Positions 23,761-33,860 of a stretch of DNA of 64,000 nucleotides are shown one piece after another (the first letter of the stretch is position 1; the number at the start of each line of letters is the position of its first letter). The translations under genes and the position numbers were made by a program. Below the pieces are notes generated by a model that was given only the letters and a program-made list of their open reading frames with translations, ran no database searches and was not told where the DNA came from. The DNA is from Theristus sp. LFF4_11. Lineage: Eukaryota; Nematoda; Chromadorea; Monhysterida; Xyalidae. Where the stretch lies: assembly GCA_030248135.1 (NCBI GenBank), contig JASANC010003937.1, forward strand, positions 1 through 64,000, given 5' to 3'.

Positions 23761-23936
23761 GATTATCTAAAAATGCGGGAGACGCATAAAAAAGGTGAAT
23801 GACGTTTGGTTATAATTTCAGTCCAAACGGATCCACCCGTTGGCGAGCTAGAGCCGGTTCTTATCGTGTAGTTTTTTTGGATCACCCTGTACTTTATCCA
23901 TCACACATGAACATAACGGCGTTCAAACGCACAGTA

Positions 23937-24202
23937 CAGTATGGCCGAATAAATGAGGCAGTCCATCAAGGCGGGATCAGCCGCAGACTAGGAGTTGTCT
24001 TTAAAAAAAGCCAACATAATTCCCAACAATCATGTGTACAAGGGATAAAAAATGAACAGAATAGCGCGGATAATCCATTAGTTTAAAAAAACGCGTCAAA
24101 GTTGGCACACAATTCAGTTTCTGAACGTCCTTTTTCTTTCATTCAAAATTCGCGCGCTCCTTGCACCCTGAAAAAAGCTGCCATGTTTAACCGGCCATAC
24201 CG
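23937..24202 (-). mobile_element. MITE family E, copy 1, at the exon 2 end of phosphatase copy 3
   Basis: Terminal inverted repeats CGGTATGGCCG and CAGTATGGCCG are flanked by TA (24203-24204 and 23935-23936). On the minus strand the left TA belongs to the last complete codon (TAC) of exon 2. Beyond the right TA the sequence continues CTGTGCGTTTG, which corresponds to the TAC T|GT exon end of phosphatase copies 1 and 2. The original donor has therefore been displaced 266 bp, and the terminus itself now supplies a GT (G|GTATGG). A second copy is at 34512-34786. Confidence 0.8.
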
Positions 24203-24846
24203 TACGCCTGTCCTGGTGCCAACGGTTGCATTGTGGCGCGATGCACAAAGATTTTCCGCTTTGTCGGTCCGCCGTCTGCGAATTCGGTCGAGTTTCCGAT
24301 GGCCGTGCTACTGAGTCCGGCTGCACCGGTTCCGTATTGCACTTGGAGCGTCGTGGCAACTGGCGACTGTGTCACCCAGGTGACGAACATTTTGCTCGGA
24401 CTGCCTGGACTTTTCCTTGTTTTTTTACTCTATTGTCAGTTTTTGGTGAATCATTTCATTTTTTATGCTCGTGCGACTCTTCACAGTGCGACCATACCGA
24501 TGCGACCGTGTGGTGCCATGCGGTGGGCACGCCTGACAGTGTGTGCCATCATTGTTTTGACAACGCATGTTCCAGGTTCGTTCATCAATCGCACAAGAAT
24601 AGTAAAACGTGAAAAAAGGAACCAAAAGTATCTACACGCCGGTCACAGCACTCGCATCATAATTTAGATTTGCAGCTAATTAACTTCAGAGGGATCTCTG
24701 TGGTCTCCTTAAAAGCAAAACATGAATTGAAAGCGATAGGATGCATGCAAACCTCCGTAAGATAAATGTACTTGCTCTGGAATGATGTTGTTGCCTTGCG
24801 TTAATGACGTGAAAAGTAGTAAATGCAAAAGTGAAAACGTCTTCAT

Positions 24847-26219
24847 AATGTTGAAACCACTGTGTGTTTATGAAATCTGTTTTTGAATCATTATTTCTGT
24901 GTTTTGAACGTAAAACCAGAACTTTTTGATTAACAACTTTTCTGCTGTTTTTTGGTGTTTTTACATTTTGTTTTTCGTTTTTTATGAGACCCTATGTTAC
25001 GCTTATCTATCTGTTATTGATGTTATCACGCATGTTATTTTCCTTTTTATTGTCGGTAACTTTTTATTGTAAATCGTTCAATTTTTTTAAATGGACAGCT
25101 TTCTTGCAATAGTAGAACTTTTGATCAGGAAGAAAAATTTAAAAAAATGAGCAACGAAAAAGAACAATGAGTTTACACTTTGGGTGTTCACACAATTGCT
25201 CAGATCTCAAACCGTACCCAATTTCAGCATTCATTCGTTGCTGTTCATTTTGTGTAAAGAATGAAACAAAAAAAATAAAGCTGAAAGCAACTGTTTCCGT
25301 GTGTCTTGACAACACTTGGTTAGAACGCCTGAGAAGAAAAAAACTGAAAACAGCGACAAATTGCCCATACATCATTCTGAGTTTATTTCGAGAACTTTCC
25401 GTCATGGCAAATAAGATTTTTGGCAAAAATGAGCCGGAACATCTCGAAACTAATCTTTTTGGCACAATTTTCCGATTCAAATTTGCCTTTTCAGCGCAAA
25501 AATCGCTCACTAACGAACCATATTGAGCATTGGCAGCATTAGTACGAACTACGAAGGAAAGATACATACCCTCTGCTTTCTCCGGTATGCCCGTTGATTC
25601 CCGTGAGAACCGAATTTTTCCGTGTTTTTTTTTGAGAAAACGTGTCGACACAAAAAAGTTACGAATGATAATGTGTATTACTCCAAAAATTGCCAACAAT
25701 ATCCAGCGATACATACGATTTTCTGTGCTTTGCCTTTTTGCGGCTTTTGCGCCACTTGGGAATCATATTGGCGGATTTTTGCATGGGCAACTTTCTAGTT
25801 TTCTCCGTGAGTGACTGAGAAATTTTCAAGAGATATTGGCAAAACAATTCGATTGGTTTTGTTGAAAAAAGATTATTGTTGGCAAAAGTGCAAACCCTGG
25901 ACGGTGAACATAGGCCCTGAAGCAGTTATAAACCATGTGATTCGCTATTTATTATTGCTGTCAAATACATAAATCGCAGCGTGCTTCTTCCTAGAGAAGT
26001 TTTAGCTTGTTCAGAAACGATAGAGGCTCTTCGTTGTGTGCGGGCGTGCGTTTTTTAGTGCGGTTTATCCAACCAACATTTTCAGCGACTAGTTTCCTGT
26101 CTGTGACAGACTGCTAACCTTGAACCTTTGAAAGTGTTATTGTGCTGAAAATAAGCGCTTCTAATCTTTTTTGACTTATTCAACTGAGGCGGCTCATTTC
26201 CTCATTTTCAGGGCAGTTT
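24847..26219. other. spacer with one doubtful exon (25714-25570, minus)
   Basis: Most of this stretch is AT-rich and unrecognised. On the minus strand an open frame starts ATG at 25714 and encodes a hydrophobic N-terminus (MYRWILLAIFGVIHIIIRNF) followed by a basic segment up to a good donor (G|GTATGT) at 25569. It could be the first exon of a membrane-anchored protein, but no convincing second exon was found and no family is recognised. Confidence 0.25.
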
Positions 26220-26225
26220 TTGAAA

Positions 26226-27270
26226 ATGGACAACGAGGCAGACGAAGACCTCTCGGACATACCGTATTACCCCCAATAAACCCCCATGGGGGATTAATAC
26301 GTCAGCGACTTTTAGGGGTGGGGGTTTATTGGTGGGGGGGGGGGATTATTGTTGGGGGGGGGGGGTTATTATACAAAAATTTGTAGGGGGGGGGTTTTGT
26401 TGAAAAATGGCAAAAATATCTTGCATGGCAGGCAAGAAAGTTGCAGAAACTTATACTTTTCACAGAGATTTCCTTTTGTAACAGCCTTTTGTGATGAAAT
26501 TACCATTAACTCATCCATTTGGGGCCTTTGGTAGCACAATTTCACCAATGTCACTGCATTCAGCCACTGAATTCGCTGGGTATGTGTTTCAAACAGGTTT
26601 CCAATTAACCCCCATGGGGGATTATTTGTGGGGGGGGATTATTTGGAAACTGGTCGGGGGGTGGGGGTTTATTGGTGGGGGGGGGGGATTAATGGTGGGG
26701 GGGGGTTTAATGGGGGTAATACGGTATCAGTCTTTTTTATAATTGTTGAAAAAGTGATCGTAAAAGCGAAAACAGGATGTTTTTCCATGATGTTTTTTTT
26801 CTTCCGCTGAGCATGTCAATGAAAATCCAATAAACCTTATCAACCTCATTGATGTTCCGGAATCCTGACCACATGCCCTTTGCTGTACGTTTTACTGATC
26901 CCAGAACGTTTTTCGAGTCGTAATATTAACAACTGCTGTTTTACTGGACAACCAGTTCGAATGGTGATAACGTTTTTTGATCCCCAGGAGGAAACAGCTT
27001 CATTGCTTTTCAAAAAGGGAGCCGTAATAACCATAAATCCTGTGGTTTATTTACTGCGCATTCGTTCATTGTGTTTGATTGAAGTCACGCTATACGTCCG
27101 GGAAGTTGGCTGAAATCGGGACTCAAAAGTTGGGGTTTACTTCTGTTTTACCATATTGTCAAAATAACAAACGCAACATATACTCAGAAGATTTTGTTAC
27201 CACCGTTGTGGCACTTCAGAAAATCATCTTCTCCAACGCTTTTTCGGACACGCTCAATGAGAAAAAATAA
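26226..27270 (+). pseudogene. degenerate coding region, possibly TBP-like, split by a MITE
   Basis: An acidic start (MDNEADEDLSD, 26226-26258) is cut by MITE A inserted at a TA (26260). Downstream, open pieces in different frames read NENPINLINLIDVPES (about 26817-26866), then RNINNCC...QPVRMVITFFDP and TASLLFKKGAVIT (about 26918-27040), then KLAEIGTQKLGF (about 27100-27140). The order resembles the first repeat of TATA-binding-protein family members (NIV..VNL, then ..RM...P.TTALIFSSGK, then QKLGF). This is a resemblance by eye only. Stops and frame changes between the pieces make a working gene unlikely unless there are unrecognised introns. Other identities are possible. Confidence 0.3.
26262..26724 (+). 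mobile_element. MITE family A, copy 2
   Basis: Same termini and G-tract interior as the copy at 4707-5164, to which it is nearly identical, with TA on each side. It interrupts the acidic open frame that begins at 26226. Removing the element and one TA restores the continuous stretch CTCGGACATATCAGTC. Confidence 0.85.
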
Positions 27271-27274
27271 TATC

Positions 27275-28072
27275 TAGATAGCTACATCATCTAGGAAAAA
27301 TAACACAATGCTGTTCAGCTAATCAATCTCACTTTAGTTACTGTAGCTGACGTTTATGGGAAAACGGTGCATGGTATGAAAGCCGATGGGGTTTTTCTGC
27401 CAGGGCCGCGCATTTGCGGAACTACGCTTTTGACAGGATTACCAACTCTAAGAAGCTGTTTCGGGGATTCATTGGTAGTCGCTCTGAAACCATTGGTATT
27501 TCGTCCGTGACCAATCTGTTTGTCGATTTTTCGTTTGTTTCTAAATTCACAATTCCACTTCAACGATACCACTGTATCTGAATTTGAATTCACATCAGTT
27601 TGTCTTTTGGAATTTTCAGAAAGTTGAAAAAATTAGCATTCCGCTTTTGTGCGCAAACGCGCTGCTGAGTGATTAACATTCAGACAGCTGGCCCTTAAAA
27701 CTGCCCGAAAAACAGACGCTCATGTCAACCTGCCACACGGTCTCCCGAGAGACTGGAAAACGCGGTTCATATACAACGACAATTAAGTCTGACGAACCAA
27801 CAACCAAACCGTTTGTTTGGTTCCAAATAGAAAAAAACCAACGTATAATCAGTCTTGCTTTTTACATCATTATACGATATTGGTATCGGTTCTTGCGTTT
27901 GCATGTATTCGCAATGTATATCGCGGGCATGCGGGAACGGGTACAAAAATAAAAGTGCAGGAATATATGGAGCGCAATTTCGTTTGATAATTTATGTGTC
28001 TCCTGTCAGCAGTTACGCGTTTTTGTGTACAGGATGAGAGATCAATTGAACAGAAAGAGAACTGGAGAGTAT
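27275..28072. other. non-coding spacer
   Basis: No supported gene. A 54-codon open stretch at about 27353-27515 (plus strand, containing GMKADGVFLPGP) has no recognised family and no clear splice context. Confidence 0.3.
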
Positions 28073-30560
28073 TATCTAAAAATGAGGGAGACGCATATAA
28101 AAGGAGGAATATGGCTTTGTGTAAGCAGTGAGAGAGTTGGCTCGACAACTCTCAAGTCTCTGATGTGGTACACACGGATACAAGTACATAAAAGCTATAT
28201 TTTTGCGCCGCGTTTGTTTTACTCAAAAGCGTAAAACAGTTTTAAAATTATTTTTAACTGTCCTTTCCAGTTTAGTCTGAAATCACATCATGTGCGAAAT
28301 GCTGTGCAAATTCTGTGCAGAACTTCTGTAAATCAAGAATCTGTAAATTCTGTGCACAAACAGAAAAATCAGAGACTGCAAAACATTGTTTCATGTGGTT
28401 TTATCGTTGCTAACGTACGCATCGCTGTGTACACACCAGCATCAGCGACAAAAAGGTGTTGTCTTTCGTTGATTTTCAGCCTTTTTACTAAACTCTAGTG
28501 GCAGGATAAACCGTCTGTCCCGTGAGTCGTTGCCTTTGCCACAGAAGGGGACCTTGCGTTCCCTAATGCCTTTGCGATACACTTTGTCCTGGGCAAACCA
28601 GTAACCGAAATAGTGAATAAACGGCGCAAAAATATGGCTCTTATGTACTTGTATCCGTGTGTACCACATCAGAGACTTGAAAAGAGTTGTCGAGCCAACT
28701 CTCTCACTGCTTACACAAAGCCATATTCCTCCTTTTATGGAGGAATAAAAGCCTGAATAAAAGAATGAGCCACTGCGTCTCCCGCATTTTTAGATAATAT
28801 TCTGACTTTTTTAAATAAGTCCCGAAGGTCGGACCAAATTCATCTCGTTGGTCACACGATCTTCTAAACCCCGGATACCTCAGGTTTTTCATTTTTCGTT
28901 TTTTTGGGCCGATTTCGCCTATGCTATTTCTACGGCCGATTCGCCCGACATCGTCACGATTCAGTATCTAGAGTTGCTCACATGAATAAAAACTAAACCA
29001 AAAGCCGTGATCAGCGCATTGAATTACCCTGGCAAACACTGTTTTCTTGTTTTTAATTTCTGGACCGATTTTGCCAATTTCCACGGCTGATTCGCCCGAA
29101 ATCGTCACGATTCAGTATCTAGAGATGCTCACAAAAAATTATTAACACGGGGCAAAAAATTAACTTAATTTTTAAAATCTCCGGATGGAATTACCCCAGG
29201 AAACATTTTTGTTCGACTGTGAAAATGCCGCAGGTAAAAATTGAAAGCGCGAACACATGTAACCAGGTCAAAACCTACGAACCCTTAAAAATGCCCAATT
29301 TTTTACCCAAATAAAAATTGGAGCAAAAAAAGTAACCAGATTTTCAAAATCTACAGATGATATTACTCCAGGAAACTTTTTTTGTTCGGTTATGGAACAA
29401 CTTCAGACAAAAAATAAAAGCCTGAATAAAAGAATGAGCCACTGCGTCTCCCGCATTTTTAGATAATATTCTGACTTTTTTAAATAAGTCCCGAAGGTCG
29501 GACCAAATTCATCTCGTTGGTCACACGATCTTCTAAACCCCGGATACCTCAGGTTTTTCATTTTTCGTTTTTTGGGCCGATTTCGCCTATGCTATTTCTA
29601 CGGCCGATTCGCCCGACATCGTCACGATTCAGTATCTAGAGTTGCTCACATGAATAAAAACTAAACCAAAAGCCGTGATCAGCGCATTGAATTACCCTGG
29701 CAAACACTGTTTTCTTGTTTTTAATTTCTGGACCGATTTTGCCAATTTCCACGGCTGATTCGCCCGAAATCGTCACGATTCAGTATCTAGAGATGCTCAC
29801 AAAAAATTATTAACACGGGGCAAAAAATTAACTTAATTTTTAAAATCTCCGGATGGAATTACCCCAGGAAACATTTTTGTTCGACTGTGAAAATGCCGCA
29901 GGTAAAAATTGAAAGCGCTAACACATGTAACCAGGTCAAAACCTACGAACCCTTAAAAATGCCCAATTTTTTACCCAAATAAAAATTGGAGCAAAAAAAG
30001 TAACCAGATTTTCAAAATCTACAGATGATATTACTCCAGGAAACTTTTTGTTCGGTTATGGAACAACTTCAGACAAAAATTGAAAGGGCGAACACTTAAA
30101 ACCCCGGTGAAAACCCTGCGAACTTTTAAAAATGCCCAATTTTTACCCAAAAACAAGGTCGGAGCAAAAAATTAACCCAATTTTCCAAATCTCCGGATGG
30201 AATTACCCCAGGAAACATTTTTGTTCGGCTATGAAAATGCCCCAGTTAAAATTTGAAAAGGCGAACACATCTTGATTACATACCAGAAAAAAAGAGATAG
30301 AAAAATAAGTAACATAAATTTCAGAATAGGTAATTCGTGTCTACAGCGTGTGAAAGGTTGTCCGATAAAATTTTTTTCGCGGCTCCAAACACAACTTTGG
30401 ATGTTCTGTTTGTGTGCACAGGAGCAGGTTTGTAGATTATAGTATGCTCGCTGGAGGCAGCGAGTAAATTTGAAAAAAGCGCGCGAGGGGATAACGGCTC
30501 ATATTATGCGTGATGCGCTGTCCGCTCGCTGCGCTCGCTCGCGCATCCGCATGATTTTGG
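28073..30560 (+). repeat. left arm of an 11-kb-spaced inverted repeat
   Basis: From the outside inwards: a hairpin unit of about 725 bp (28073-28798) whose ends are ATTATCTAAAAATG.GGGAG and its reverse complement; then diverged repeats with CGTGACGATTTCGGGCGAAT-type blocks; then a conserved block at 30360-30560 with ATTATGCGTGATGCGCTGTC. The same pieces occur in mirror order at 41318-43915. The two arms bracket the globin and Ly6 genes. No transposase is recognised. Confidence 0.8.
28744..30080 (+). repeat. recent 669-bp tandem duplication
   Basis: The segment from 28744 to about 29412 is repeated at 29413 to about 30080 with only a few single-base differences, such as one T-tract length and GCGCGAACACA against GCGCTAACACA. 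Its copy boundary is ATAAAAGCCTGAATAAAAG. Confidence 0.9.
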
Positions 30561-31960
30561 TGTGTCGGTTTCAGTTTTCCGGTGATAACGACAGTGCGCT
30601 TTTTGGCAGATATACACGACTGCACTGGATATACCGGACTAGTATATCAGTGCTAAACGTCAAGCAAGTTACAGCCTATTGACAAGCGCACATATAACTT
30701 TTATGTATTTATTTTATCAGTCCATTTTATGTGTGTTCCAGTATTGCCTGGCATGCTATCACCATCAATTTGCCATCGGCTTTCAAGTCGATAGATGATC
30801 GATGGCAGTGCTTGATTTCCGGTGTTTAGCGGCTCTCTTTTTTGACAAGTGTGCTTTTGTTTTATGTTTGGTTTCACGTCTGGTTTCAGTTTATACCCGA
30901 TCTTGGATCGTTTATACAGCAGCGGTTTTCCGGCTAATTCTCAAGTGCTCCAACAGCACTGCTACAGTATGTATTAAATCTGGGCTGTTTGAAAATTGAG
31001 AATTTCTCATGCATAAAAACCAAGATGCCTCACGTTTTTCAGCGTCATATTTTATGCAATTAAAACTTGATCCGCGAGTCCGACCAACCGTCAGACCAGA
31101 GGCGAACCGACACCAATCTCCAGATCAGCGTGTTTACTGGATATGCATGCCTCAATGAATAAATTTGATTCTGCAATTATAACACGCTCAACTGACTGAG
31201 AACGTTACGAAGGAAAAAACTTTGCAAGTTGCCACTGACGAGCCTCTGCTTGCTGCTTTTTTTCTAGTGTGGCCGGCGTTTTTTAATGGTGAAGGAAAAA
31301 CACACACTTTAGCATTTTTTTCTCGACAGCTGACATTTCGCCTGACACCGCCCGTTTCTCTATGCAATTCAAATATTCTAATGGCAATAAAGTGTCACCA
31401 TGTCACAAACACAAAGTCCATCACTCACGCTCTGCTCATACTGTTGTGTGTATGTTTTTTGCGTTTGAAACTACTTTGCTCCAATCGCACGTGCGTTTAT
31501 CATTTCAATTATCGGCGGTGCTTATAATGAATGCATGTTTGATGGTTCTGATCTAGAAATTCGACGGGAACTCTAGGAGTCACTGGAGAGCCAAATGCCA
31601 GGGAAAGCAAGCAGGTAGAAATCACTGAGTTGAAAAGAATAGTAAAGTTTATTCATTTTTCAGATGGTAAGATAGAACTTTTATCAATCATCCTTCATGA
31701 GTCGTTTTAGGGAACAAACTTACAATGATAGCAGCTGTATAATTAACATTGCGTGAATGAAAACATACTGCGTTTGATTTTCTCATTTGGTGAGACCAAA
31801 TGTAACTGCTGAATTGGCAACCAACCATATTGAAGTGGCTACTTAAACGCGTTGTTTTACACGGGAACGCGTAGGCAACTAACTAATGTGGTTACTTTAC
31901 TAGTACTACCACTACTATAGTATATTACTGCTACTACTGCTATAGTATACTACTATGACC
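30561..31960. other. spacer, no gene recognised
   Basis: Only short open frames. A simple stretch built on CTACTACTATAGTATA lies at about 31895-31955. Nothing else identified. Confidence 0.35.
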
Positions 31961-32457
31961 TATTTTTTTCAACGTGTCCCACTGAAATGACATCATGGGC
32001 CGCAAAACATGCGTTTGTCGTTCACAGCAAACCAGACTTTCCGTTTAGCCGATTTCTTCCCGTAAACAAATGGTGAATATCGAATCAGTCACACCAAACT
32101 GAAATTTTAGTGCCTGTACTTTGACAAACGGGCGTTTTTAAAGCAAATGACGTCATTTTAGTCCGGACACGTTTAATAAATTAACAATACTACAATACAA
32201 TACTATATGTAGTATATTACTATTGTGGATTTATTCAAACGTGTTCGAACTAAAATGACGTCATTTGCTTTAAAAACGCCTTTTTGTCAAAGTAGTAAGT
32301 ACAGGCACTAAAATTTCATTTTGGTGTGACTGATTCGACATTCACCATTTGTTTACGGGAAAAAATCGGCTAAACGGAAAGTCTGGTATGCTGTGAACGG
32401 CAAGCGCATGTTTGGCGGCACATGACGTCATTTCAGTGGGACACGTTTAAAAAATAG
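31961..32457. mobile_element. two MITE B copies head to head
   Basis: Copies 3 (31961-32180, plus) and 4 (32230-32457, minus) lie in opposite orientation, about 50 bp apart, so together they form a hairpin of nearly 500 bp. Each terminus carries TGACGTCA or a one-base variant (TGACATCA at 31988). Confidence 0.85.
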
Positions 32458-33860
32458 GTCATAGCTGCTTACGCGTTGTCTCAGTGAAGTCCATGAGGCG
32501 CACGATACTTTCAAATTGTCGCGTGCCTCATTCTGAAAGAAACGCTCTTGTGCTTGTCTCACTGACCACACCATCCACCGGCATTTTGCCTGCGCTGCCA
32601 ACCAAGCCGCTGTTTCTGATAGAAAGAGGCGTGAAATAACGATCATAGAATGGCGGACGCATCATGTCCCGCACCGCTCGAGCTCCAATTCTGATTGCTT
32701 TGCGCACTTGGTTTGCCTAATAAATCTTGCCGGTTTTTCACACTTGCACAACCAGAGATGGGCTACTTGTTTGTGCTTGAAGTTTTCCCTGCGGGAGACA
32801 ACACATTCATGTTATGAGTTTACCACAGCGCTTCGAGTTTCCCTGTTTTCTCTGTCAGATTATTGAGAAATATGAGGATATTGTCCAAGTAATATCCTGA
32901 AGACAGTTCCGCTATACCATTGTGTGTTTTATGAGAAAGCAGTTTTTCTCAGTCTGTTGGTTCAAATAGTCAAGAGAGTTCAAAAGCTTTCGTTAAAAAC
33001 CCGGATGACAAGAAAAGCACTGAATATAAAGCAAAATAAACCCATCAATGACTACAGACCGCATTCGGCTCGGTGATTTCAATTTATGGTGCACTCTTTA
33101 TCAAAGAAAGGCAATGTTTAGAAGAGAAGCACATGCTTTCTAAAAACAGTCGAGTTTTTCGAACAAACAAAAAATAAAACACCGACTGAGATGGCAGAGT
33201 AAAGAATTGAATCTGCACAAAACCAGCACGCTGAAAATAAATGTGTTGCTTTTAAAAGAAATTTCAGTGTCAATTTGCGGTGCCATATGCGCAAGCCACA
33301 CGTTTCCGGTTTGCAACAAGCGTTAAAAAAAACGTTTTATACAGAAAAACTAAAAGCCCACTCCACCAGGGCGCCAGCGCATCTAATCGTTTGTTGGCAT
33401 TCTTTTTTATTGGCTTGCCAGATTAGAAAGCCAGATGTTGCGAATTTTTACACATCGGCAGTCATTTTTTGTTGCATTTGTCATTTTTACGACAGTGGGT
33501 ATTTTTGAGAAGTTTCTGTTTGGTTATGCAGGGGTCTCTACTTGTTGCGGCTGCAAACGAATAGCTCAGCATTTCATACCATTTTGTGTATATTGCAAAT
33601 TAAATTTTGACCACTTATGCTGAGGCTCAGAATGTTCAGACCCAGATTTCAAATTTTTACAATTTACAACGAACACTTTTCCTTTCAGCTGAAGATAACG
33701 TGTTCTCTGGTGTTCTATTTTATTGCAGAATATGACGTTTGCAAACATTTCTCGTTCTTCAAAAACCCAAAAATCCAGCTTGTTTTTTTCAGCTATATAC
33801 GGCTATGACAATCAGAAAAGCAAACAATCAAATGTGCCAAGACCAATAGCATTCCCAGCA
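32458..33860. other. spacer upstream of the globin gene
   Basis: No coding exon identified. A T-rich acceptor-like TTGCAG at 33723-33729 could belong to a 5' UTR intron of the globin gene. Confidence 0.35.

Larger units (their letters stand above)
23431..24846 (-). pseudogene. purple acid phosphatase, copy 3, catalytic exons lost
   Basis: Exon 1 (24846-24753; signal peptide then IIPEQVHLSYG) and exon 2 (24404 to about 24201; MFVTWVT ... ATMQPLAPGQAY) are well preserved, and a diverged last exon is recognisable at about 23545-23431 (IDSIWLIRD ... RLRRFG, ending in a stop). Exons 3 to 9, which carry all the metal-binding motifs, are absent. Their place is taken by a 266-bp MITE (23937-24202), a solo CAGGGTG terminus and a MITE D fragment (23622-23760). 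The gene cannot encode an active phosphatase. A transcript joining exons 1, 2 and the last one would give a short secreted protein without a catalytic centre. Confidence 0.75.

Noticed and set aside
25139..25714. 191-codon open frame on the minus strand
   Set aside because: Only the first 48 codons up to a GTATGT donor look plausible; the rest reads like intron (low complexity, no family, embedded acceptor-like sites).
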